58,378 nt of DNA, taken from positions 1 through 58,378 of the forward strand of contig NZ_AEWH01000038.1 of the NCBI RefSeq assembly GCF_000190475.1, in the 5' to 3' direction. Under the pieces are notes generated by a model that saw only the letters and a list, made by a program, of their open reading frames with translations, had not been told where the DNA came from and ran no database searches. Shown here one piece after another: positions 1 through 8,053 of this stretch (its first letter is position 1; every line of letters starts with the position of its first letter). A program made the position numbers and the translations under genes. Source of the DNA: Ornithinibacillus scapharcae TW25 (GTDB lineage Bacteria > Bacillota > Bacilli > Bacillales > Amphibacillaceae).

Positions 1-579
1 ACGTACACACTAGGTATTTGGCAAATACAGTTTAGTAGCAAGAAAAGTGCTAAGAATAAAATGAAGATGTTATTTGAATTTGTAGCTAATAAGGTAGGTA
101 TATATTACGAGAGAGAATTAATAACTGCTTTTAATTATTTTGAAGATACTCATTCTGTTGCTATGCTGAATAAAATTAATAAGAATGGTAACCAAGAAGG
201 ACTGTTAGAAAAGATCGAAAATATAGCTTGGGACTTTTTGGTTCCAAGAATTATGGAGTTTCAAATAAATGTAAATAAGGAAAAATCCTATTTTATACCA
301 TTTTTCTTATCCCATGATGGAAAATTAAAAGACTTAATTAAATCTTTTAAGATTAAAGGAATATTATTACATAAAGAGACCAAAGAATATATACCAATTG
401 CAAATCTAAATACAACAAAATTCTTCGAAGAAAGGGGATTATTAGAAAGCTTAGAATGGTTAAATTCCGAAGAAGAAAAAGAGAAAAGGGCTCTGGTTAG
501 AGAGAATAATTTAAACACTGATTTTGAAATTATCAATATAGAATTAGAGAAGTTAGCAATTCTTTTAAATAACTATTAA
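1..579 (+). CDS. Hypothetical protein, 5' end outside the window
   Basis: The reading frame is open from the first base to the TAA at 577-579, so the gene very likely begins upstream. The first ATG in the window (61) has no ribosome-binding site before it. The visible part is about 190 residues, Lys/Glu-rich, soluble, with no signal peptide or membrane segment and a charged, probably helical C-terminus. I do not recognise the family. It lies beside degraded coding remnants and a reverse transcriptase gene, so it may belong to a mobile or accessory segment; that is inference only. Confidence 0.55.
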   Translation, partial: TYTLGIWQIQFSSKKSAKNKMKMLFEFVANKVGIYYERELITAFNYFEDTHSVAMLNKINKNGNQEGLLEKIENIAWDFLVPRIMEFQINVNKEKSYFIPFFLSHDGKLKDLIKSFKIKGILLHKETKEYIPIANLNTTKFFEERGLLESLEWLNSEEEKEKRALVRENNLNTDFEIINIELEKLAILLNNY

Positions 580-800
580 ATATTCCAATCTAATTTTTAA
601 AAAATTATCGAGGTACCCGGTAAACTACTCAGAACGAAGTATCTATTTTTAATGGCAATTTAAAGTCTATTTAATTTTATGTTTAATGGTAACATTTACT
701 CAGTGGGGATATAAACGACAGCTAAAGAGCCAAAAGTTTTATTATACGGCTCAAGTTGTATAGGAACAAATTACTGTTAAGGATAATGAGGTGTGAAATT
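580..800. other. Intergenic, nothing recognised
   Basis: AT-rich stretch between the truncated first gene and a small broken reading frame. No promoter of good quality, terminator or coding frame stands out on either strand. Confidence 0.4.
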
Positions 801-925
801 ATGAACAATGGTCAAGACGACTTCTGATTCGAAATCAGCTCGTCTAAAAGTGAAGAACAGGAAGTTGAAAAAGGCGTACGAATCCTGTTTCTGTAGAAAA
901 GGTTGTTGTAGATTATAATTATTAA
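801..925 (+). pseudogene. Small broken gene (nonsense plus frameshift)
   Basis: A good ribosome site (GAGGTG) precedes ATG at 801, and the frame begins MNNGQDDF but hits TGA at codon 9. The same frame then continues protein-like (FEISSSKSEEQEVEKG), and a one-base shift opens NPVSVEKVVVDYNY up to TAA at 923-925. The simplest reading is a protein of about 41 residues inactivated by a stop and a frameshift. Family not recognised. The call rests on the ribosome site and on the continuity of plausible protein across frames. Confidence 0.35.
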
Positions 926-969
926 CGCCATAGCATAGGATTTAGCAGTTCACTTTTAAACGAAGTAAA

Positions 970-1319
970 ATGTTTCCAGTCCTCAAGTTTATTGGAGTGT
1001 TGGTGATGAATTTACTGAGGCATTACCGATTATGCAAACAGAATTAGTACTTCAAAAAGATAGAAAACATTGTAGATGCAAAATTTTATTCTGAGAATAT
1101 GGTAGCAAGGTTTGAAGGAGGAGCTACAAAGCAAAATCCGGTAACCTTTATCGTTATATTTACCTATAAAATATTTGGGAGAAAGGACTGGGTGAAACAG
1201 TTGCAGATATGTTGCTTTATGCGAAGACAACTGCATTGAATCAGCCCAACCATAATCAGATTAAGGGTAATCAAATTTTGATGTATCTCTTGATTTACAG
1301 AAAGATTTTAATGGTATAA
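970..1319 (+). pseudogene. Degenerate coding remnant, several frameshifts
   Basis: Three adjacent frames give protein-like pieces in order: PQVYWSVGDEFTEALPIMQ, then NIVDAKFYSENMVARFEGG, then GLGETVADMLLYAKTTALNQ, ending at TAA 1317-1319. Joining them needs at least two frameshifts. I cannot name the family. Its decay and its position just before a terminator and the reverse transcriptase suggest old mobile-element or accessory DNA. Confidence 0.35.
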
Positions 1320-1383
1320 AGGGACACTTATTAGGATATGTAAAAAACTTTTTGCGTAGTTTTACTATCCCGCTTATATATAG

Positions 1384-1419
1384 GAAAAATCCCTCGGATA
1401 ATAATTCGGGGGATTTTTC
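1384..1419. terminator. Bidirectional rho-independent terminator
   Basis: The inverted repeat has a 15-bp stem (GAAAAATCCC paired with GGGATTTTTC, continued by TCGGA/TTCGG) and a 6-nt loop, with A-tract and T-tract inside the arms. It lies between the rightward remnant and the 3' end of the leftward reverse transcriptase gene and can end both. Confidence 0.8.
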
Positions 1420-1447
1420 TATTAATTGTATAGTATGAATACCAAGA

Positions 1448-2776
1448 TTATTTGTCATCCAATTTTCTCACAATCTTCTTTCGATTCCTAATTTGTTTCA
1501 TCATTATATTATCAGTTCTAGGTGATAACTTATCAAATTTACTTTGAGCCCTAACTACATAAGTGATGAAATTACCATATGTACCTCTATTAATTCCTAG
1601 GTCGGTATAAAAACCGTAAATTCGTTTTCTATATGGGACTTTATCTAAATTTTTTTCTTTCTTTACTTTATTCGCTTTAATAATCAGTTTGTTTGCTTCT
1701 CTGTAAAATTTATAAGGACTTTTCCCTCTCATTTTTACTGTCTTCCCATCAAATACAAAACCTAGATAATCTAAACGATGCTTTTTCGAGGTATCCAAGC
1801 TATGGATCTCACCATTTTTATACTCTAACTTCTCTGTCTTACCTTCGTGTAGTTCTATTTTATTACTATTAGAAATGTCTCTAACCAGAAGTTCCAACTT
1901 TCTAAATTCCTCTTGCGAGATGACTTTATTACCTATCCTCTTAGGTATAACTAAAATAAAGTCATCAGAATATCGTCTATATATTCCACCATATTGACTT
2001 GAGATTTTATTAATCTCAATATCAAAATTAATAGCATAGACATTGGCATAAACAGCACTTATTGCAGTTCCTTGGGGAATACCAAAATTTTCGTCATTCT
2101 TCTTACAACGATACATGCGTTGAAAGGTTCTAAACTCATTCATATAATCAAAATAACTGGACTTGTTATTACATTTTATTTGACGATCCGTTCCAAATTT
2201 TTCAATTAAAAATTCCTTCTCATAATAACCAAACTTGGTAATAGATTTATAGACATTGTACCAATCATCTTCTAACCTATTTACTTGTAGGACTTTCAAT
2301 AGATTTTCTTTTAGAATTCTATGATTAATTTTATCGAAAAACTTCGTAAAGTCTCCGATCAAGATATAGACATCATCAAAGTCGACTATTTTGTTGATTA
2401 CTTCCGCAGCAAAGTTAATATTAGATTTTCCTTTTTTGTTACTCCTATACGCAATAGAACAGTCATCTATACAGTTATTTCTAGTGAAACTATTATATTT
2501 TTCATTTAACTCTTCTGCGTAGTATTTGTAAATATAATTATCGAGATGTCCAGCATACATAATATCTCGGTTTTTATCTTTTATTGGACGACCATTTATT
2601 TCAGTGTTTGGTTGCCCTATATATCTATCAAATGTTGAAACATAATGAATAAATGGCAAAAAGCTATGTTTAGCAATCTTTTTGCCATTAGTTACATAGC
2701 TTTCCACTTTTTCTATATCTATTCTATGATCAAAATGTATATACCGCTTCTTTTTGTATACATTTGAATCCAGCAT
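1448..2776 (-). CDS. Orphan reverse transcriptase, defence-type (DRT/UG-like)
   Basis: RNA-directed DNA polymerase of 442 aa. Motifs in order: RT1 around residues 62-92 (GRPIKDKNRDIMYAGHLDN), RT2 near 108-125 (AYRS then GKSNINFA), catalytic block A GDFTKFFDKI (141-150), block B GIPQGTAIS (232-240), block C RYSDDFILVI (268-277, YSDD instead of the usual YADD), block E LDYLGF (335-340). There is no maturase, endonuclease or integrase domain and no group II intron boundary was noticed, so it looks like a stand-alone defence RT; the N-terminal block resembles the DRT2/UG2 class from memory, which I cannot verify. Start chosen at 2776 because AAAGGAG lies 8 bases upstream; an in-frame open stretch extends 5' to about 2905 and beyond but has no ribosome site. 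No partner gene is adjacent. Confidence 0.85.
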   Translation of the reverse strand: MLDSNVYKKKRYIHFDHRIDIEKVESYVTNGKKIAKHSFLPFIHYVSTFDRYIGQPNTEINGRPIKDKNRDIMYAGHLDNYIYKYYAEELNEKYNSFTRNNCIDDCSIAYRSNKKGKSNINFAAEVINKIVDFDDVYILIGDFTKFFDKINHRILKENLLKVLQVNRLEDDWYNVYKSITKFGYYEKEFLIEKFGTDRQIKCNNKSSYFDYMNEFRTFQRMYRCKKNDENFGIPQGTAISAVYANVYAINFDIEINKISSQYGGIYRRYSDDFILVIPKRIGNKVISQEEFRKLELLVRDISNSNKIELHEGKTEKLEYKNGEIHSLDTSKKHRLDYLGFVFDGKTVKMRGKSPYKFYREANKLIIKANKVKKEKNLDKVPYRKRIYGFYTDLGINRGTYGNFITYVVRAQSKFDKLSPRTDNIMMKQIRNRKKIVRKLDDK

Positions 2777-2783
2777 ATCAATT

Positions 2784-2930
2784 TCTCCTTTTTGGAGCGA
2801 AAGGAACAGCAGACCTGGTCTCTGACAAGTGTTCCTTTTGCACTCTAGGCCATAGTCGCTACAATATTGGCCATTTTTACATGTAGCACACCAGGGGTGA
2901 TGCAACTTATAAGTTACAATGTATATGTCA
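2784..2930 (-). promoter_or_regulatory. Structured leader upstream of the reverse transcriptase
   Basis: Read on the minus strand: a possible promoter (TTGGTG, 17-bp spacer, TATAAG; about 2907-2935) would start RNA near 2899. The next 120 nt contain hairpin 1 (2886-2903, stem GCA/TGC plus CACC/GGTG with one bulged T), a GGCC/GGCC pairing, hairpin 2 (2800-2838, AAAGGAACA paired with TGTTCCTTT, with an inner AGAC/GTCT stem), and CTCC-AAAAA-GGAG (2785-2797), which can hide the ribosome site. The stretch is also open in frame with the RT and would encode a Cys-rich peptide (WCATCKNGQYC then ECKRNTC). It could be a non-coding template RNA, a translational control element, or part of a longer protein. 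Confidence 0.5.
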
Positions 2931-2939
2931 CCAACAAGG

Positions 2940-3226
2940 AGGCTGATTTAATGGAAATATGTAAATCATCATTTCACACTAAACTTTATTGGTTATGTCG
3001 GTTATTAATAAGATTATTAATAATTGAGATAACCTATGCTCCAGAATTGTGTAGTTGTGTGTCTAGGCTGTTATTTGACAATTTGATACATTGAATGCTA
3101 CTAGCATACTAATAGTAGACTCAACAATTATAACACTACCGATATAATTGTTCTACTATTCTATCATTAAACATCAATAATTATTCATTCTTAATTTACC
3201 GGGAAAGGCGGTAATCAATTTGTGAT
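2940..3226. other. Intergenic between RT leader and comK
   Basis: No gene. The stretch contains an inverted repeat at 3098-3118 (CTACTA/TAGTAG), repeated GGTTAT/ATAACC motifs on the minus strand near 3001-3035, and the hairpin listed separately at 3196-3214. Some of this may belong to the RNA upstream of the reverse transcriptase. Confidence 0.4.
3196..3214 (-). terminator. Hairpin after comK
   Basis: TTACCG and CGGTAA form a 6-bp stem with a 7-nt loop 13 bases after the comK stop. There is only a weak T-tract on the minus strand, so termination is possible but not compelling. Confidence 0.35.
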
Positions 3227-3694
3227 TTAGCTTAAAATTTGTCTCCTAATTAAAGAAATCACAAATCTCGCCCTCTCCAACTGCTTCAATAAACTCACCT
3301 TAGAAACATCCACTCTGACCTGCCTTCCGCCCTTAAACAAAACCAAAGATTGCTCCTCCCCTATCTCCACAACCCCCTCAACATGACCATAAAAAACCCA
3401 ACAACAATCCCAGTCCCTAAAAGCCTGAGTAGGAAACACAAAAATCCCCCGATAAACACTAATAGGAATAGGAACCTTCCTCCTAAACCCAGTAAGATGC
3501 ATAACTGCCTTTCTTCTACCTTCAAAAGTTGAAAAGTTATCCAAACAGCCCTTTTCGATAATCTCAAAAGGGGTTTTCTTTATGTACAATTCTTTATCTA
3601 CTTCTATTACAATCGTTTGATAATCAATATGTTTACTAGGAATCAGTGCAACGGTTTGCTCCGTAATTTCATAATGAGGATGTACTGATATCAT
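3227..3694 (-). CDS. comK: ComK competence transcription factor
   Basis: ComK is the master activator of late competence genes in Bacillaceae and binds paired AT-boxes (AAAA-N5-TTTT) as a tetramer. The 155-aa product aligns by eye with B. subtilis ComK: HYEITEQTVALIPS at the N-terminus, a GRRKAV block (ComK AGRKAG), KVPIPISVYRGIFVFPT (ComK KPPIMVDPSNQIFLFPT), then CCWVFYGHV (ComK CGWISHVHV). It is shorter than the B. subtilis protein (192 aa), mainly at the C-terminus. Start at 3694 with AAGGGA upstream. It lies 30 bases downstream of an XRE regulator on the same strand, so the two are probably cotranscribed, and it faces away from a sigma factor gene. Confidence 0.85.
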   Translation of the reverse strand: MISVHPHYEITEQTVALIPSKHIDYQTIVIEVDKELYIKKTPFEIIEKGCLDNFSTFEGRRKAVMHLTGFRRKVPIPISVYRGIFVFPTQAFRDWDCCWVFYGHVEGVVEIGEEQSLVLFKGGRQVRVDVSKVSLLKQLERARFVISLIRRQILS

Positions 3695-3724
3695 AAGATA
3701 GTTCCCTTATCAGCTAGGCAAACT

Positions 3725-3994
3725 TTACTCTTTACCAATATCAATCCCATTTTCCCCTAATTCCTTAAGTATCCGATCAAATATTTGATTGATATTTACT
3801 CCAGCTTTGCGAAGCCTTAGTAAAGTTTCAATGCGTACCAATTTGGCTCCTCTCTCAATCTCCCCAATATGCTCCGGACCAATCCCAGTATCCTGTGCAA
3901 ACCGTTCTTGTGTAACATCTTTTTCTATCATTCTATACATTCTTATTTCATGACCAAAAAGGTCGGATATCAATTGTAGCTGCTCTTTATTCAC
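3725..3994 (-). CDS. XRE-family helix-turn-helix regulator
   Basis: An 89-aa DNA-binding protein that is essentially one HTH_3 domain: QERFAQDTGIGPEHIGEIER covers the helix-turn-helix (about residues 29-48), followed by the usual third and fourth helices. It starts at GTG (3994) after AAGGGA; an overlapping ATGTGA gives no alternative. It is the first gene of a likely two-gene operon with comK, so it is a candidate regulator of comK expression. No sensor domain is visible. Confidence 0.8.
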   Translation of the reverse strand: MNKEQLQLISDLFGHEIRMYRMIEKDVTQERFAQDTGIGPEHIGEIERGAKLVRIETLLRLRKAGVNINQIFDRILKELGENGIDIGKE

Positions 3995-4139
3995 ATGGGC
4001 ACGTCCCTTTTTGTACCCATTTTCATAGGAGCATCTAGAATCAACTACAAACGAACGTATGGATTATGACAATATATGTAAAATTAAATGCAGCAAAATG
4101 AAAAATAGAAAAATCTATCTAACTTCTATCACTAGCTCC

Positions 4140-4152
4140 AAAACGCAATTTT
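4140..4152. promoter_or_regulatory. ComK AT-box (AAAA-N5-TTTT)
   Basis: AAAACGCAATTTT is a perfect ComK half-element between the XRE-comK operon and the sigma factor gene. ComK sites normally have two such boxes 8, 18 or 31 bp apart. A poorer match (CAAATTTCAATTT, 4191-4203) is 38 bp away, not a standard spacing. Confidence 0.45.
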
Positions 4153-4301
4153 AGGACCTGATTTTATCCCAAAAAATGAATCTCCTACTACAAATTTCAA
4201 TTTCTCTGCCATATCACCGATAGTTAGCCAGTATGACATCCACCAACATTCCACCTATCCTAATGATGCCGGCACAAATACAGCTTGTAGGAGCGTGTTC
4301 A

Positions 4302-4850
4302 ATGAATAAGGATTTTACGTTTGAAGAAATAGTAAAACAGAATGAAAATCGAATTCACTATCAGATTCACAAATTAAATATTAGAGATCCGCATAATGAG
4401 TTTTATGTAGAGGGGCTTTATGCCATGTGGATTGCTTATAAGAACTATCAACCGGATAAAGGACCACTCGCAACGTATTTCAACTTTGTCATTCGGAATC
4501 GCTTGATAGATTTGATTCGTAGTAAGGCAAGGGAACAGAAGATTAGTGATGCCTACGCAGATAAGGAGAGTATTGATAAGCTGGATGGGAACAATTCTAC
4601 AGCTAGTATTTTCCCTCTTCTAAAGCAAGAAGGTATTGAGATTGATGATGCGAAGGTTTGGTGTGAGGTAAAGAAAATCCTAACTCCGAACCAGTGGAAG
4701 TGGGTGTACTATTATGTCATTCAAGGGTTTTCCCAAAAGGAGATAGCAGAACAAGAGGGGGTAAGCGTTGAAGCAGTCAAGAGCTGGTCGAGGGAGGCTA
4801 GGAGGAAGCTGCGCGCATCCAAAGTTTTAGATAGGTTTACAGGCTTATGA
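4302..4850 (+). CDS. Sigma-70-like factor (ComX/SigH-type)
   Basis: A 182-aa RNA polymerase sigma factor: region 2 at about residues 50-75 (GPLATYFNFVIRNRLIDLIR) and region 4 near the C-terminus, with a recognition helix in SQKEIAEQEGVSVEAVKSWS. Region 3 and a long N-terminus are absent, as in ComX/SigH-like competence sigmas and small ECF-like factors. Start set at 4302 because TAGGAG sits 8 bases upstream; the frame extends further 5' without a ribosome site. No anti-sigma gene follows. The divergent arrangement with comK and the AT-box suggest a competence role (inference). Confidence 0.75.
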   Translation: MNKDFTFEEIVKQNENRIHYQIHKLNIRDPHNEFYVEGLYAMWIAYKNYQPDKGPLATYFNFVIRNRLIDLIRSKAREQKISDAYADKESIDKLDGNNSTASIFPLLKQEGIEIDDAKVWCEVKKILTPNQWKWVYYYVIQGFSQKEIAEQEGVSVEAVKSWSREARRKLRASKVLDRFTGL

Positions 4851-5218
4851 AAAGGATGGGGTCTATCCTCTGAATTAAGTGCAAATTTAATATATTTTTT
4901 TACATGATATACTTTCTAATGAGAATTACTAGTTCAGAAGAAATGACACCAGAGGAGAGGAAGGAGTTAGTCTAAAAGTAGGAACGTACCTATTTTGGAC
5001 AATACTTACTGCTGAACCTATAATAACTTTCCCCTTTTACTTCCTTTTTTCTTTCTCAAAAATTTATTCGGGTTAAGCATGAGACAAGTCCCCATGCTCC
5101 ATTTAAATTAATAATCCAATTCACTCCGTAAATACTAACCAATATGCTATAGTTAACAAGCCTTCCAAAAAACAAACTAACATCAATATAAGATATAAGA
5201 AAAGAGACGTGATTAGCA
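4851..5218. other. Intergenic, one short hairpin and peptide frame
   Basis: No real gene seen. An 18-codon frame (MRITSSEEMTPEERKELV, 4919-4975) lacks a ribosome site and may be a remnant. A hairpin at 4974-4996 (AAAA-TAGG paired with CCTA-TTTT, one bulged G) could end transcription of the sigma gene. Confidence 0.35.
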
Positions 5219-6520
5219 TTGCCTGACTTTTTACAACTAGGTATTCGAAAAGAGATTAACCATACATTACGGTCATTAGGAATAATAACTCCTACTTCCA
5301 TCCAAGAACGGACGATACCATCTGTACTTGAGGGGAAGGATGTTATTGCAAAAGCACAAACGGGAACAGGAAAGACGTTGGCTTTTGTTCTTCCGATTCT
5401 GGAAAAGATTGATGTGCAAAAGTCAGATGTTCAAGCACTTATATTAACTCCAACAAGAGAATTAGCGCTGCAAATTTCAAAAGAAATAAAGAGAATGGTT
5501 GAAAATGTAGAAGGCATCCATACGCTAGCAGTGTACGGTGGTCAGGATGTGGCGCATCAATTAAAAAAGTTAAAGGGTTCCACGCATATAGTCGTTGCAA
5601 CACCAGGTCGGTTATTAGATCATATTCGTCGTGGAACAATCGAACTTTCTACGGTTCAGATGCTTGTGATAGATGAAGCTGACCAAATGTTACTGATGGG
5701 CTTTCTTCCAGAGGTGGATGATATCATTCATGAAACACTTTCTTCTAGACAAACCATGCTGTTCTCTGCGACTATGCCTAACGAAATTCGGTCTTTAGCA
5801 AAAAAATATATGGTAGAGCCAGAATTCATTGAAGTGAAAGCAGAACGTGTTACGGTTGATGAGATTAAACAAGTGGTCATTGAAACAACGGATAGAAGAA
5901 AGCAAGCAACGTTATTAAATTTAATTCAAGAACATCGGCCTTTTTTAGCGATTATATTCTGTCGTACAAAAGTACGTGCTAAAAAACTACACGAAGCATT
6001 GATTGCGAGCGGTTATGAATCAGACGAATTGCATGGGGATTTAACACAGTCCAAACGTGAAAAAGCGATGAAACGTTTTCGTGAGGCGAAAACTCAGTTT
6101 TTAGTTGCGACAGAAGTTGCCGCACGGGGCCTTGATGTAGAGGGTGTGACACATGTCTATAATTATGATATTCCCCATGATGTGGAAAGCTATGTTCACC
6201 GGATTGGACGAACTGGGCGTGCAGGTGGAGATGGGGTTGCCATTACGTTAGTGGCTCCTAAGGATATGGAGTTCCTACGAATGATTGAAAAAGGCATTGG
6301 TCAAAAGTTTGACATACAAGTGATAGAAGGGATAAGTATCCCTGATCGAGAGGATTATGATAGAGTAAGCCGTGAACAGTTAAAAGAAGGTAGTACTTCT
6401 GAAGGTCGTAGAAAAGATAACAGGTATTCGTCAAATCCTTCTTCAAGCAGGAAACCTAATAATCGCCGACCAAAAGGTAATTCAGGTACTACAACAAGAG
6501 GTAGCAAACGTACTCGTTAA
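5219..6520 (+). CDS. DEAD-box RNA helicase (CshA/DeaD type)
   Basis: ATP-dependent RNA helicase of 433 aa, acting in ribosome assembly, mRNA decay or cold adaptation. All core motifs are present: Q motif with TPTSIQ (24-29), Walker A AQTGTGKT (46-53), PTRELALQ (78-85), TPGR (128-131), DEAD (152-155), SAT (183-185), ARGLD and HRIGRTGR in the second RecA domain. The C-terminal tail from about residue 370 is basic and disordered (Arg/Ser/Asn-rich), a typical RNA-binding tail. A stop codon lies just 5', so TTG at 5219 is the only sensible start; its ribosome site (AAGAG) is weak. Closest in layout to CshA or CshB; exact orthology not assigned. Confidence 0.9.
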   Translation: MPDFLQLGIRKEINHTLRSLGIITPTSIQERTIPSVLEGKDVIAKAQTGTGKTLAFVLPILEKIDVQKSDVQALILTPTRELALQISKEIKRMVENVEGIHTLAVYGGQDVAHQLKKLKGSTHIVVATPGRLLDHIRRGTIELSTVQMLVIDEADQMLLMGFLPEVDDIIHETLSSRQTMLFSATMPNEIRSLAKKYMVEPEFIEVKAERVTVDEIKQVVIETTDRRKQATLLNLIQEHRPFLAIIFCRTKVRAKKLHEALIASGYESDELHGDLTQSKREKAMKRFREAKTQFLVATEVAARGLDVEGVTHVYNYDIPHDVESYVHRIGRTGRAGGDGVAITLVAPKDMEFLRMIEKGIGQKFDIQVIEGISIPDREDYDRVSREQLKEGSTSEGRRKDNRYSSNPSSSRKPNNRRPKGNSGTTTRGSKRTR

Positions 6521-6613
6521 AGAGTAAGAAACATGAAATGGCGTGCTTTTACCCAACATGCACGAAAGAAGTACCGCACTGGTGATAGGCACTATATTCA
6601 GGAGGATACACCA

Positions 6614-7225
6614 ATGTTACATAAACGAATAAAACAATACATTTCATCCGAATTGATGGGTGAAATGCCTACGGTTGAAATATATCAAGAGGAAAAAGAG
6701 TTTATTGAGAAATATGAATTAATCTCAAATGATATTACACTTATAGAAAAAGATCCTACGACACGTTTCCTAGATGCTTACATAGAAAGATGCGATAAAG
6801 AAACGGAAGAAATGCTTGCTGAAGAATCATTCGTTTTCTTAGAACATCCAATTGACTACCTTCAAAAACACAAGAATGAGTTTCTTTACTTAGAATCGGA
6901 TTGGTTGGAACTTATCGGCGTCGATGCAGTTTCGTTGGAACTAAGTGATGTATTTGGTACATACGACGTTATGGTAGGATTGCAATTGCAGAAAAAGTTT
7001 GAGTTATCTCTTAAAGAATACTTAAGTAAAGAACTATCTGGAGATGAAGCAAGATTCGAATTGATGTTCAATCAAAAGGATGGCATGTGGGACTTGAATT
7101 TTGCCTTGAATTATGTGGAAGGGTTTCATGAAGAGATGTCATTAGAGGAAGCATATCGGTTAATTTATCGATTTATTTTTAAATTAGTGGAAGGAATAGA
7201 AGATGGAAGTATGGACGTGAATTAA
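6614..7225 (+). CDS. Conserved hypothetical protein, 203 aa
   Basis: Soluble, acidic protein without signal peptide or membrane segments. Start at ATG 6614, which has a perfect AGGAGG 8 bases upstream; an earlier in-frame ATG at 6533 has no ribosome site. N-terminus MLHKRIKQYISSELMG, with a Trp/Asp/Leu-rich centre around DWLELIGVDAVSLELSD. No catalytic motif seen. It lies 93 bases downstream of the DEAD-box helicase on the same strand and could be cotranscribed. Function unknown. Confidence 0.75.
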   Translation: MLHKRIKQYISSELMGEMPTVEIYQEEKEFIEKYELISNDITLIEKDPTTRFLDAYIERCDKETEEMLAEESFVFLEHPIDYLQKHKNEFLYLESDWLELIGVDAVSLELSDVFGTYDVMVGLQLQKKFELSLKEYLSKELSGDEARFELMFNQKDGMWDLNFALNYVEGFHEEMSLEEAYRLIYRFIFKLVEGIEDGSMDVN

Positions 7226-7420
7226 TCGTCGCTCTTCTTTCTATATTAGAAATGATGGGGATTGATACAGTAAGCCCTTTTATATCAATGGGAGCAATAT
7301 AGAATATGGTGAAGATGGATTGGTTAGGAGTTTAGTGTAGTCACTTTAGTAATAAAAATAATTGCAAGCCATCTTCTTTATCATAGAAAACATTGCAAAT
7401 ATGATAAAGCTCTCAAAAAG

Positions 7421-7458
7421 AAAGAAACGAGCCTGAGATTTCAAGCTCGTTTTTCTTT
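7421..7458. terminator. Bidirectional rho-independent terminator
   Basis: AAAGAAACGAGC pairs with GCTCGTTTTTCTTT around a 12-nt loop, with a U-tract on the plus strand and an A-tract on the other side. It lies between convergent genes ending at 7225 and 7512. Confidence 0.85.
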
Positions 7459-7511
7459 TGTCTGTAATTAGTCTAGTATTACAGGTTCCTAACTAACTAA
7501 GAGGCAATTAT

Positions 7512-7958
7512 TTACTTGTTATCAAAAATTAATTTATTCTTTTTATCCCTCTCCTGCATTTCCCGTATATTATCGGAGTGGTATGGGGAGCCTTCAACTT
7601 CATTAACCACACTAAATGGGTTACCGTCCAAGTCAAAGAAATCAAAAAACTTCATTCCACCTAAATCATCGATCTCGGTAGTTGGTATGTCATTGTTCTT
7701 GAAATGTTGATGTGCCATGTCGATATCATCCACCACAAAATTATAATAGGAATTCTTTCGGCTACCCTTGATAGTAAATTCAGTTGGCTGAGGTGATTCC
7801 ACTTTTACCAAAGCTAATTGTGCAGTCCCCTCTGGTAAGTAAAATCCAACGCCCTCCCCCCAACTATCGATAATCCTAGCTCCAAGAAACTTTACATACC
7901 AATCAGTAGATTTCTCAATGTCTGTAACTGGTATAAATATACCGCCTACTTTAAACAT
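7512..7958 (-). CDS. VOC/glyoxalase-fold protein
   Basis: A 148-aa protein of the vicinal-oxygen-chelate superfamily (glyoxalase I, bleomycin resistance and dioxygenase relatives). The paired beta-alpha-beta-beta-beta modules are visible: GGIFIPVTDIEKSTDWYVKF at the N-terminus and NFVVDDIDMAHQHFKNNDIP in the second half, ending in FDFFDLDGNPFSVV. The typical metal-ligand Glu of the last strand (usually ...LEF/IEL) is replaced by FSVVNE, so catalysis is uncertain. Start at 7958 behind AGGAGG. It is divergent from the ECF sigma gene, 95 bases apart, and may share its control. Confidence 0.8.
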   Translation of the reverse strand: MFKVGGIFIPVTDIEKSTDWYVKFLGARIIDSWGEGVGFYLPEGTAQLALVKVESPQPTEFTIKGSRKNSYYNFVVDDIDMAHQHFKNNDIPTTEIDDLGGMKFFDFFDLDGNPFSVVNEVEGSPYHSDNIREMQERDKKNKLIFDNK

Positions 7959-8053
7959 AATCTTCCTCCTTAAAATGAAATTCTTTCTTATAACGAATAT
8001 AATAGTGTAAAAGTTACATTTACATATAAATATATAGAAAAAGGGAGGCAACC

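Noticed and set aside
2321-2509. Plus-strand open frame inside the reverse transcriptase gene
   Set aside because: Antisense to conserved RT motifs, no ribosome site, no protein-like features.
2867-3094. 75-codon plus-strand frame upstream of the RT
   Set aside because: No ribosome site at its start; it overlaps the structured leader on the other strand and looks like chance.
7226-7420. Possible small gene after the 203-aa protein
   Set aside because: No frame with both a ribosome site and meaningful length.
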